Assembly (NCBI GenBank): GCA_021521415.1
Contig: JAIQDT010006447.1
Span: forward strand, 1-64,000
DNA length: 64,000 nt
Direction: 5' to 3'
Source of the DNA: Bidens hawaiensis
Taxonomy: Eukaryota > Streptophyta > Magnoliopsida > Asterales > Asteraceae
Part shown: piece after piece, positions 11,683-21,250 of the stretch
Layout: every line of letters begins with the position of its first letter
How positions within the stretch are numbered: the first letter of the stretch is position 1
The notes under the pieces: generated by a model
What the model saw: the letters and a program-made list of their open reading frames with translations, nothing else
Databases searched by the model: none
Told to the model about the DNA's origin: nothing
Made by a program: the position numbers and the translations under genes

Positions 11683-12030
11683 ATGGATAAAGGAGATCAA
11701 CCAATAGTGTCAACCACCCTAACAACAGACAAGAGAATCTTCTTCGACGAGGAAGACAAAATGAACATACAGGATCCTCATCACGACGGTTTAATTCTTA
11801 CTTTATTTATCTCTAACCACTATGTACGCAGGATCCTAGTAGACGGCGGCAGCTCGGTCAACATTATCCAACATGATGTCCTTAAGAAAATGAACATCCC
11901 AGATTCAAAAATCAATCCTAGAACTTCGGTGCTAGTTGGTTTCATTGGTGAAACCAAGAAGACACTGGGGGACATCAACCTCCCAATTTATATCGAAGGG
12001 TTAAATTCATACCAAAATTTTGTGTTATAG
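11683..12030 (+). pseudogene. Tat element aspartic protease
   Basis: This open stretch of 115 codons contains ILVDGGSSVNII, where the active-site triad normally reads DTG or DSG; the middle residue is Gly. The flanking strand and the later GFIGETKKTLGDINLPI fit retrotransposon proteases. It is separated from gag by the stop at 11638-11640 and ends at a TAG, after which the usual C-terminal part is read in another frame (from about 12026, with GRPWLHGMNAVAST). In an intact element it would cut the polyprotein. Confidence 0.75.
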
Positions 12031-12242
12031 ATAACCTTTCCTGCTGCAATGTTATTTTAGGTAGGCCGTGGCTCCATGGAATGAATGCTGTAGCCTCAAC
12101 TTATCACCATTGCATCAAGCTACCTACTCCTTGGGAAGTTGTAAAGATAGTAGGTGACCAAGCGTAGGCCAAGAACTATTATTCATCGTCAATGAAGCCA
12201 ACAGCCAAGCCAACCATAGCATAGCAATTACAGCAACATCCT

Positions 12243-13735
12243 ATGGACGTGCTGGAAGCTCAGGAGAAAGACCTTAAAGAAGTATCATTGGACCCTGAAG
12301 ATCCAGAAATAAAGGTGTTCTTAGGATCCAGTATCCCTAGTAAGATTGAGGAGGATATAATATCCTTCTTAGGACAAAGAAGATCTACTTTTGCCTTCAA
12401 GCACTCGGAAATGACAGGTATTTCAAAAGAGATAATCACTCATAATCTCGGCCTTGATTTATCTGTTAAACCCATCCATCAGAAGCGAAGGAAATTCGCT
12501 CCTGAGAGGAACAAGATCATACAATAAGAAGTTGAAAAACTTCTTAAGGCCGGTATGATCAGAGAGGTTCAATATCCTCGATGGCTAGCTAATGTGGTCG
12601 TTGTTTAAGAAAATAATGGAAAGTGGAAGGTGTGTGTCGATTTTACCGATTTAAACAAGGCATTCCCCAAGGATCCTTTCCCATTGCCACATATAGATTC
12701 CATGGTGGATGCAACGGCAGGACATGAAATGCTTACTTTCATGGATGCTCCTCTGGATTTCAACAAATTCAGATGGAACCATCTGATCAGGAAGATACTG
12801 CATTCATGACTCCTACCGGCATATATTGTTATACTGCTATGCCGTTTGGACTAAGAAATGCAAGGGAAACATACCAAAGATTAGTCAACATGATGTTCAA
12901 GGATCAGTTGGGTAAGACTATGGAGGTCTACATAGATGATATGGTGGTAAAATCAAAGAAAGCTGAGGATCACCTTAAAGACCTCGAGGAAGCATTCAAT
13001 ATCCTTGACCAATATAACATGAAACTGAATCCGTCAAAATGTCACTTTGGTGTTAAGACTGGAAAGTTTCTGGGATATATGGTGACTAAAAGAGGAATTG
13101 AAGCAAGCCCTGAACAGATTGAAGCCATCATCAACCTTAAGTCGCTTGCAAACGTCAAGGACGTCTAAAAACTAACGGGAAGAATAGCTGCTCTCAACCG
13201 ATTCATCTCAAGATCCTCCGAGAAATGCAAAGACTTCTACGATATTCTTAAAAAGAATAAGAAGTTTGAATGAACAGAAAAGCATGAGGCTGCGCTCAAG
13301 TCGTTGAAGGATTACTTATCCTCAGCACCATCCTTAATGAAGCCTGTGGACGGAGAATCCTTGTATTTATACCTAGCGGTTTCAGATAATGCAGTAAGTG
13401 TTGTTTTCGTCAAGGATCATGAAGGTGAACAACACCCCGTATATTATGTAAGTAAGAGTCTGTTAGATGTAGAAGCCAGGTACTCTCATCTTGAAAAATT
13501 AATTCTTGCTTTAATTATGGCTTCTACTAAATTGAGACACTATTTTGAAACTCATCCTATTATTTTGAGAACTAATTATCCTGTGAAGAATGTTCTTAGA
13601 AAACCAGAGTTATCAGGTAGAATGGCCAAATGGGCAGTGAAGTTAAGTGCATATGATATCCAGTACGAGCCAAGAACAGCAATCAAGTCTCAAGCACTGG
13701 CGGACTTTGTGGCTGATTTCACTAGTGATCTATAA
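12243..13735 (+). pseudogene. Tat element reverse transcriptase and first RNase H
   Basis: Pieces of one enzyme are spread over two frames. 12243-12527 holds the region before the fingers. After a TAA (12525-12527) and another TAA near 12607, the frame carries WKVCVDFTDLNKAFPKD and the first catalytic Asp (FMDA). A frameshift near 12765 leads to 12773-13168 with AMPFGLRNA and the intact catalytic YIDDMVV. TAA at 13166-13168 and TGA near 13271 interrupt it. The RNase H (13304-13735) has an Asp in LAVSDNAVS and RYSHLEKLILALI. It would copy element RNA into DNA in the particle; this copy cannot. Confidence 0.82.
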
Positions 13736-14128
13736 AAAGAAGCTGACTAGGAGGTCCAACAACTGGAAAAGACCAAGGATCCTTGGATCCTCTTCACAGA
13801 TGGAGCATCCAACGTAAGAGGAACGGGATTGGGCATACTACTGAAATCGCCACAAGGGGACATAATACCCCAGTCCATTGCATGTGCATTCCAAGCTACC
13901 AACAATGAAGCAGAATACGAAGCACTCATAGCAGGTTTACTTTTAGCCAAAAGTATGAGGATCAGGTATCTTCAAGTTTATATGGATTCTTTACTCATTA
14001 CTAACCACTTTAACGGTTCTTATACCGTAAAAGGTGAAGAAATTAGCAAAATCCTTCGAAGTGTTTAGTATAGTACAGGTACCAAGAGAGGAAAATGTTG
14101 GGGCAGACGCCATAGCAAATTTAGCCTC
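13736..14128 (+). pseudogene. Second (archaeal-type) RNase H of the Tat element
   Basis: After the end of the first RNase H the sequence encodes WILFTDGASNVRGTGLGILL, then ATNNEAEYEALIAGL, VYMDSLLI and, in the next frame, REENVGADAIANLAS. These are the Asp, Glu, Asp and terminal Asp motifs of the extra RNase H that marks the Tat lineage. The part from 13829 ends at a TAG at 14066-14068, and the C-terminal motif is read in the frame of 14034-15308, so there is a frameshift near 14040. The remaining motifs look intact. Confidence 0.8.
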
Positions 14129-15537
14129 ATCCCTAAAAATACCAGAAAATACGAAGATCCCAATTATTTACATACTCTCGCCAGCAATAGGAGAGCAAGA
14201 AGTTGGGAAAATAAACAGTGATAAGCAGATTGTACTTTGGGATCCATTATCCTCGGACAATCAAGGATCCTGGATCCTCCCGATCAAAAAGTACATTCAT
14301 ACTGGAGAGATCCTAGCTACGGAGAATACTAAATCCTTCAGACTCAAGGTATCGCAATATATTTTATTAGTTGATATGCTATACATAAAATCTCTTGTAG
14401 GTCCATACTTGAGGTGCATCGAGGATCCTGAAATCCAGGAAGTACATAAAGACTTTCACGAAGGAGATTGCGGCAACCACACAGGTGGAAGAGCATTATT
14501 TTCCAGGATACTCAGAACTGGATACTTCTGGCCAACAATGAAGAAGGATGCAGTGCAATATTCAAGAAAATGTGATGCTTGTCAAAGACACGTGAACATC
14601 CTTCATCAGCCAGCGGAGCCTCTATATCCTATATCCTCCTCATGGCCTTTCATGAAATGGGGTATGGATATTGTAGGCAAACTACCAAAAGCACCGTGTG
14701 GAAAGGTCTTTATGCTTGCTATGGCTGACTACTTCTCCAAATGGATTGAGGCAGAAGCATCTGTACAAGTCCGAGAAAGGGAAGTGATATCTTTTATTAA
14801 ACGAAATATTATAACTATATTTGGTATTCCTGCTGAAATTGTTTGTGACAATGGTTCCCAGTTTATCGGGAATAGAACCACTAACTTTTGTGACAGTTGG
14901 GGCATCAAAATGATTACTTCCACTCTGGTTCATCCTCAAGCCAATGGCCAAGCAGAGTCTAGCAACAAGATCATCATCAACAATCTAAAGAAGAAGCTAG
15001 GATCCAAGAAGGGAAAATGGGCTGAAGAACTTCCTTATGTTCTTTGGGGTGACAGGACTACGCCTAAAAATGCAACAGGCCAAACACCCTTCTCATTGGT
15101 GTTTGTATCAGAAGCAGTAATTCCCACAGAAATGGTGGTTCCTACGGCAAGAACGAGCATCCGTGATCCTGAAGCCAATAAAGAAATCCTTTTTGAAGAT
15201 TTGGATACTATAGAAGAACTCAGAGACCTAGCCAAGATCAGGATGGCAACATATCAACAAAGGGTAGTTGGGGCATACAACAAAAATATCAGAATCAGAA
15301 GATTTTAAGAAGGAGATCTAGTATTAAGGAAAGCCTTCCAAAACACAACAAATCCAGCTGATGGAAAGCTAGCGTCCAAATGGGAAGGACCTTATCAGAT
15401 TGAGTCGGAAGCAGGAAAGGGGGCATATCATTTGCTCACAATGGAAGGCAATAGACTACCAAGAGCATGGAATGCTATCCACCTAAATGAATTACTTTTT
15501 CTAATCAGGATCCAATATCCTGAGAGGATATATTATC
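14034..15537 (+). pseudogene. Tat element integrase
   Basis: A long open stretch (to 15308) encodes the zinc-binding HHCC region (HKDFHEGDCGNHTGG ... CDACQRH) and the catalytic core with Asp in GMDIVGKLP, Asp in VCDNGSQF and Glu in NGQAESSNK, all kept. A stop (TAA at 15306-15308) follows IRIRRF. The same frame then continues with EGDLVLRKAF and GKLASKWEGPYQI, the usual integrase tail, to about 15537. One stop codon therefore separates the core from the C-terminal DNA-binding part. The first 30 codons belong to the second RNase H. Confidence 0.85.
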
Positions 15538-16768
15538 CTTAAAGGATCAAGGATCCAAAAATCGGTAATATCTATCTGATTACTTATCTATTTTATATTC
15601 TTGTTATTCTAAGGATAATATATTCTTAACATTTATCTTTTCTAAGTTTTTAAGTAACAATGCAGATTTCAATAAGAGGTTCAATCTCTAAGAGGTTGGC
15701 CACCTCTCCTTTACATATAAGGTACTTTACTATTTCCCTTGGTCTTGCCCACGATTGGGTATGACCCCCGATGGCCATATCCCCTAAGGTTTAAAGGTTT
15801 TCACCTTTCTCACGATCGCCAGTTGCGCACGCTATCCGACGTACAGTTCGGGGCAGCGGGACCAGTACACGCTTAGTGGCTGAAAATTTCGTTGTCTCTG
15901 GCTATATGGAGGATCCTACGAATAATGGTAGACGTACCATTTCCTAAGGTTTAAGGGGTTTTCACCTCTTCTCAAAGGCCATGTCTCCAGTTAACATCTG
16001 TATCTTTGGGCTTGTCTCCAGTATTTGGGCTTGTCCCCAGTTTAACACCAGATTACACGGGCTTGTCCCCAGATTACACGGACTTGTCCCCAGTTACACA
16101 GGCTTGTCCCCAGCTGCACGGGCTTGTCCCCAGTATATTATTTAGGCTTGTCCCCAGCTTGTTGGATTTAATCACAGTTAACATTATAAGTTGTTTGCAA
16201 AAGATTTTCTAAGTTCATTATGAAGATCAAGACTTATGGATTCAAAATCCTTAAATTGCTTCTGCCAGGATCACAGAAGGATCATTACTGATGGTAACCT
16301 AGGTCTAATTAGACCTAATGGTACGATTTTTGATTGTCAATTTACCTTTATTTGTCTAAGATCTTTGTAATCCCTTTTACTTAAGGATTTAAGATCTTTA
16401 AATTATTTTTGAAAGGATATTCTATTCTAAAACTATTTAGTCAAGATTATTTCTTAAAACTTTCAATGAGTCTAAAGCTATATCAGACAAACTTTCAAAA
16501 TAACAGACAATCAACAGATAGTTAAAAGATACTATTTATTAAACTTACTTGCAATTACCAGAAATATTAACCCGGATTTCACCATTCGAAAGATGGAACA
16601 TCTACCCGGGTTAAACAAATATTACTAGCTGTTCATGATTTGCAGGGAAAAGGATATACAGCCGGAAGGGAAGTTCCCATGGAAACTCCATTAATATGTG
16701 ACAATTATATCCAACATGTCAAATCTCATATGTTTTGATCTTATCACAACCGCCATTTTGGAGGCAAT
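15538..16768 (+). other. 3' untranslated region of the Tat element
   Basis: No gene is seen in these 1.2 kb. Two copies of CCTAAGGTTTAA followed by a short hairpin (GGTTTTCACC) occur at about 15783 and 15941. A minisatellite lies at 16009-16160 (separate entry). A clear long polypurine tract is not obvious; the last 20 bases before the LTR read TTTTGGAGGCAATTG, where GGAGG may be the core of the tract. Long, variable 3' regions with tandem repeats are known in Tat-lineage elements such as Ogre. Confidence 0.7.
16009..16160 (+). repeat. GGCTTGTCCCCAG minisatellite
   Basis: Seven copies of GGCTTGTCYCCAG (one with GGACTTGTCCCCAG) stand at spacings of roughly 19 to 32 bases. The linkers vary and most contain TTACAC or TGCAC. 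It lies in the non-coding 3' region of the Tat element. The open frame here merely reads through the repeat. Confidence 0.9.
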
Positions 16769-17743
16769 TGTTAATGCACAGAAATTTGACACTGTGGATA
16801 TGTTATCCTGGCATATGTCTGGAACAGTGATCCTTAGCATGTATTCCAGATCGTATCAGGATCAAGGATCCTCAGTACTTATTACTAATTAACGGTTGTT
16901 CTCATGTGTGGTATAATATTCAGCAGGTATAACGGTTAGAAGACTCAGTCTATCCACTAACTTGCAGTCAAGAAGATATTGACGTGTCTGGATCAATTAT
17001 CCAACTGAAGAGTTCCAGAGCTATGTCAGGATCCTGGATCCTCGATATTTGGTGCTACTAACGGTTATTTCTTATATGAAGGCTGATATTTATCAAGTGT
17101 AACGGCTCCAATACCTGGTCTTCCCCCTATTTCGCAGCCCGAGTGATGGAGCACGTGGTCAAAGAGGCAGTTACGATTATATTAAAGGCAATGGCGGATT
17201 TTTAAGGATTATTGGTTAATAATCTTTATTATTCATAACTCCCTAGAGTTATTATATTTTATGTATAAATAGAGGTTATGATCAGCTAGGAAACACACAC
17301 AATACACTTTGCTCTCTGCGAACACAGCAATATACGCACACACCTAGAATTATTGTAAACACTGATCATAATCTCCAACCTTGTATCCTCATTTTTCATA
17401 TTAATAAACTTGACGGTGATAGTTTTCATCGTCCGAGGGTTTTTTGTGCCGGAGATCACGATAATCACATACTCATAGACCAAAGGTAACCTTGTTGATC
17501 ATTGACTAAAGTAATCCGACCAAAGATTATCTTATTAATCCTTGACCGGAGTTATTTTACCAAATATTACCTTGATAAGTTTTGACCGAAGTAAGACTAT
17601 CTTGGTTAAGGGCTTTTTCCCTCGTGATCAAATCCTTGTGTTCATCAAAATTTTATTTATACAACCACTAATATCGTGTTAGCACTAGACCTCACAATTA
17701 CGAATCTGGATACATTATCCTTGTGTGATTTTTGTCCAAAACT
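16769..17743 (+). repeat. 3' LTR of the Tat element
   Basis: It starts TGTTAATGCACAG and ends TTTTTGTCCAAAAC, closely matching 8375-9349, including the TATA box region (TATAAATAGAGG near 17270) and the GGATCC sites. Differences from the 5' copy are scattered single bases, so the insertion is moderately old by eye; I did not compute the divergence. Confidence 0.88.
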
Positions 17744-18261
17744 ATTAATTAACTCTAATTGATGACTTTGCGTAAATCAATAATATTGATTGCTTAATAA
17801 GCTAATAATCATTCTTTGGGATGTCGTTTGATTCAGTCAAGGGTCCTTTAGGGTTTGTTAGATGAATACGGTTAGAAATCAGTTTCCATAATCATGTTAT
17901 TTGTCCATTGCTTGATGATTGTTGATGCATGGGATTCTTACCTAGGTAGATTCCTCCTCTTATTGGTTTCGATCTTGTGTTCGATTGCTTATTTCTTGTT
18001 TATTCGTTTATTTAATTTCTTCGTTTAATATTAGTTTAAAACCCCCTTAAAACATTTATAATAAATAGCCGTGTCGTAAGTCAAGTCTAGTTAGCTAATT
18101 AACATAATTTATAGAGTCCTGTGGGTTCAATATTCCAGACTTACTTAGCTTTAGTACAATTGACCGGTTCACTTGCCGGTGTTTTGTGTAGTTGAGTCTT
18201 AAGTCTAGTTTTTATTACTTGTTTAGTTTAGTTAATATTTAATTGACTGTTTCTAGCACAT
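17744..18261 (+). repeat. Right part of the Athila-2 LTR
   Basis: The stretch resembles the Athila-1 LTR read in its own direction. Both have a CCTAGGTAGA-like site, TTCRATATTC followed by a GACTT, and a GACCGGTWCACTTGCCG stretch near the 3' end (18168-18185), and both end in GCACA. Here the end is at about 18261 (TTTCTAGCACA). No TGGCGCC primer site follows, so this is the 3' LTR of a plus-strand element whose body lies left of the window, or a solo LTR. Confidence 0.6.
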
Positions 18262-19395
18262 CACTCATCAAGCCCGAACTATGACTGCACCCTACAACTT
18301 GGCCCATGCTCACCAAGTTCAAATCCATCAACACCATGTCATTCAAGCACCTCCCATCAACCAAGGTCAACCTTACCTAACCCAACTCTATCAAAACCCG
18401 CATCCGCAAGCTTAAGTGTACCGATCCTACTCTACTCAAGCCCCTGCTATGCAACTTCAACCAATTCAAGCTATCTCAAGTCAATCTACCTCGACTGCTC
18501 AAACTCCTATAAATGCAACTCCTCATGGTACTTTAAGTCACGTCAATTAAGCTACTCAAGGACCCCGATGACTTTTGTTGTTTTCCTTCTCTTATCTGAA
18601 TCTATTTTGTCTTTTTCTAATTATGTATTGTAGTGCCTTTTATGGCATTGAATTATTTCAGTTTGAATTATTTATCTTTCGCGTATCGTACCTCATGAAT
18701 AAAGTTTCTTTTGTTTAAATAGATTGTTTATTAAACCCTACATCTATCATATTTCCTTACCTTCATTCATCACAACTTATTTCATTAACCTTAACTATTA
18801 ATAAGTTACCTCTTTTCAAGTTTAAATACTTATACTTTTACGTTTAAAAGATGTCTTAGAAATTTCCTTGCTTTATTAAAATCCACTGCACCTTTTAAAA
18901 TGTCTTATACATTGATGACTTTCTAGTTTTATAATTTAAAACTCCTTAAAACTTTTGTCTTCCCAAAATCATGTTCTTTCAAATATTTTGTAACCCACAC
19001 AATGGGACGAGTTTTGTGGACCATCCGACGATCTAAGTAATTTCGGGTCGACACGTAATTACCAAAGTCCTCACATGGAAATTATAACCTGAATAATTGT
19101 GTTACAATATAGTTATAATATAGAATCATAAGTAGTTGAGATAACGGTACAAATATAAAGATGATAAGGACATGGTGGATACGCCGCTGGTGCATCCTAT
19201 ATATAAGTGTCCTTATCGGATTTTCATTTGAAGCGTTGCTTCAACTATTCAAAGTTCTATATTATGATTAGTTTTAAATCATATTTAAATTTTTTATTTT
19301 TATTTAATTATTTTTTTTCTTTCTTAAAATTTTTTTAATGGTGTTGTTATATTATTCATTAATTTCGGGACGAAATTCCCTAAAGTAGGGAAGAT
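18262..19395. other. Unassigned region with a Gln/Pro-rich coding relic
   Basis: From about 18280 to 18560 one frame reads as a Gln-, Pro- and His-rich protein (MTAPYNLAHAHQVQIHQHHV and on) with two internal stops. I do not recognise it; it could be a gag piece or part of an unrelated gene. An AATAAA at about 18697 could be a polyadenylation signal. 18720-19360 is AT-rich with no gene. A hairpin with perfect 10-base arms (GATAAGGACA, 19163-19172; TGTCCTTATC, 19208-19217) encloses CTATATATAAG. Bases 19361-19395 hold TTTCGGGACGAAATTCCC and AAGTAGGGAAGA, which look like the 3' end and polypurine tract of the chromovirus whose LTR follows. Confidence 0.5.
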
Positions 19396-20487
19396 TGTAA
19401 CAACTCGGATTTTCCGAATTAATATTTTTATTAAATACCCGACCTGTTTCGATGTTCAGGTTATTTTATTATATCAAAATACCACATTTATCGAGAAGAT
19501 TAATTATTATTATTATATTATTATTTAATTACTTATATAATATATAGTTATAACTTTCCATGTATGACGATTTTAGCCCTAAACTAAACTTTAACCCAAA
19601 TATGTTTCCACCTTCTTAATCCAGGGACTAATGTGAAACTTTTACATTATAACCCACATAATATGGTGACCCTGATCCAAACCCGTTAACCCATACCCAT
19701 TTAGTATACCCGTTTATACAATCTCGTGTCTTGGACCTTAATTCTCGTAATCTTTTTGGTAATTGAATCAAAATACTTAATATACATTCCGTGATCGGCC
19801 TAACCGACATCCTAATTAAGCTAACTATATCAATTTGATTCACTACACCAATATTACTCGGCCGACATTAACATCAATTTGTTATACTATTAAACGATCA
19901 TGATAATCCAATTAATATTGCAGACATCATCCTTTGAGCCTCGCCATCGAAACCCCTATGGTTAATTAGATTGTAGAAGCCTAGTCGTGCATGTTCATAG
20001 TGTCGTCATTGCCGTCACATTATTTCCCTATTTAGCCTCATTAGCTCATCGTTAAAGGTAATAAAATCGTGTAACCAGTTCGTATTTTATCAGTAAACAT
20101 TAACCCTGACGTTAATTCAATTAACATCTACCGGATAAACAGATTTAATACTCTAGGGTTTGTTCTTGATTTGGGTGATTTTGGGTTGCAGGTTTTAAAC
20201 GTTCTGATTCAAGTTATAACCATCTGGCGCCCTAGCCCAGATGCTAGGGTGGATGGTGTTATGTTTGTATGTGGGCTGCCGGAGCGGGTTCGAATCCCGG
20301 CAGCCGATATTTTTGGTATATTTTAGTTAAACTTCATTTTTTTAACCTTTTAATCAACTAATTAATATTATAATTATTACAAAATCATAGATAATCAACA
20401 TTTTGTTAATAACCGACATATTAAACAAATCGTTTTCTGAACTTTGGTTAAACACTATATATATATATATATACTTATATATATATA
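19396..20487 (+). repeat. Chromovirus LTR-A, left part
   Basis: The LTR starts TGTAACAACTCGG right after a polypurine tract (AAGTAGGGAAGA), so it is the 3' LTR of a plus-strand Tekay-type element. The internal coding region of that element is not present to the left, where other DNA stands. The LTR is broken at 20487 by the inverted-repeat element that carries Copia-1 and resumes at 43666. It contains a tRNA-like segment (20226-20306) and ends in an AT-rich run at 20458-20487. Confidence 0.62.
20226..20306 (+). other. tRNA-like segment (possible SINE head) inside LTR-A
   Basis: An A box TAGCCCAGATG (20233-20243) and a B box GGTTCGAATCC (20288-20298) are spaced 55 bases apart, and the end (GGGTTCGAATCCCGGCAGCC) pairs with GGCTGCCGG just before it. 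A run of T follows at about 20309. These are features of a tRNA-derived SINE head or a tRNA relic. The anticodon region does not fold into a normal tRNA. I saw no poly-A tail or flanking duplication. Confidence 0.5.
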
Positions 20488-20730
20488 GGGGAGGGTTATC
20501 CTAAAAATAAGTAGTTTCCTAGGAAGACAAGGAATAAATCATAGCCATTGGATCATGTTAATCAATGGTTGAGATTTAAAATTACCAATAACCGACATTG
20601 TTTCCTAGAATTACTCTTTCATCATTATAACCAACATAGTTTCCTAGAATTGTTCTTTCACCATCATTTGTAATGACAAATGTCAAAAATTTATTGGTTC
20701 TTACCATTCCTAGGAAACTCCGTATTCCTA
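20488..20730 (+). repeat. Left inverted-repeat arm flanking the Copia-1 complex
   Basis: It starts GGGGAGGGTTATCC and matches the reverse complement of 43463-43665 nearly base for base. The left arm is longer because of an internal duplication around TTTCCTAGAATT. A second tandem duplication continues to 20766 (TTGGTTCTTACCATTCC twice). The outer flanks share the same 18 bases (20470-20487 and 43666-43683), an AT-rich word with one CTT. This looks like a foldback or MITE-type DNA transposon split by a copia insertion. The superfamily is not clear to me. Confidence 0.8.
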
Positions 20731-20801
20731 GGAAAATTTGTTGGTTCTTACCATTCCGAGGAAACTTCGGTGAGACTGTTGTGGTAGACGATAAGGACAA
20801 T

Positions 20802-20813
20802 TGGTATCAGAGC
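20802..20813 (+). other. Copia-1 primer binding site (initiator tRNA-Met)
   Basis: TGGTATCAGAGC is the complement of the 3' end of plant initiator tRNA-Met, the usual primer of copia elements. Normally the 5' LTR ends within a few bases before it; here it is preceded by 33 bases resembling the accessory gene. Confidence 0.92.
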
Positions 20814-21250
20814 TTTTGCTCGTGATTGTGTGGTTCGGGATTATCACACGAGTGTTAAAATTATTCCGCTAGACTTTTCGCGGAATCGTTTCACGTAAAA
20901 ACACCATTCTTTTATCCGTATCTCAACAATAACCTCCAAATCGCACACCCTATTACTCTCACAGTCATCGAAATCAAAGATTCAGCCTAACAATCTTAGC
21001 AGATTCTCCAGCGAAGTTGCCGTCAGGTGGAACTAGGGTTTTGGCGAAGATATAACATCAGGCGAAGGTAAGGGACTGCGAAGTTGTTCTATAGCGAAGT
21101 TAATTAGTGAACTTAAGACCCAGCGAACTTAGCTTATTCATGTAACTTCGCCATAAGAGAAGTTACTGTGTTGGCGAAGTTATCTTAACTCGCTATATAC
21201 TGTTCACATAATACTTTTTGAATTAGTTTCAGATCTCTTTTTGGTTAAGT
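20814..21250 (+). promoter_or_regulatory. Copia-1 leader with GGCGAAGTTA motif array
   Basis: This is the non-coding leader between the primer site and the gag start at 21251. Between 21011 and 21182 eight close copies of GGCGAAGTTR stand in both orientations, for example AGCGAAGTTA near 21093, TAACTTCGCC near 21142 and GGCGAAGTTA at 21173-21182. The same word clusters again in the spacer before the accessory gene and in the LTR. Binding of a factor is inferred, not shown. Confidence 0.7.

Larger units (their letters stand above)
8375..17743 (+). mobile_element. Complete but decayed Tat-lineage Ty3 retrotransposon
   Basis: Two LTRs of about 975 bp (8375-9349 and 16769-17743) flank gag, protease, reverse transcriptase, RNase H, a second RNase H and integrase in that order. 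The second RNase H between the first one and integrase is the hallmark of the Tat lineage. The primer site (9353-9370) is close to the complement of the tRNA-Lys 3' end. Target duplication is either CTATT (8370-8374 and 17742-17746) or ATTAA (8376-8380 and 17744-17748), depending on where the LTR edge is set. Coding regions have several stops and frameshifts. A 1.2-kb 3' untranslated region carries a minisatellite. It sits inside an Athila-type LTR. The palindrome GGATCC is unusually frequent. Confidence 0.9.

Noticed and set aside
16009..16160. CRISPR-like array
   Set aside because: Repeat units are 13 bases with irregular similar linkers, in a plant retrotransposon; no cas genes.
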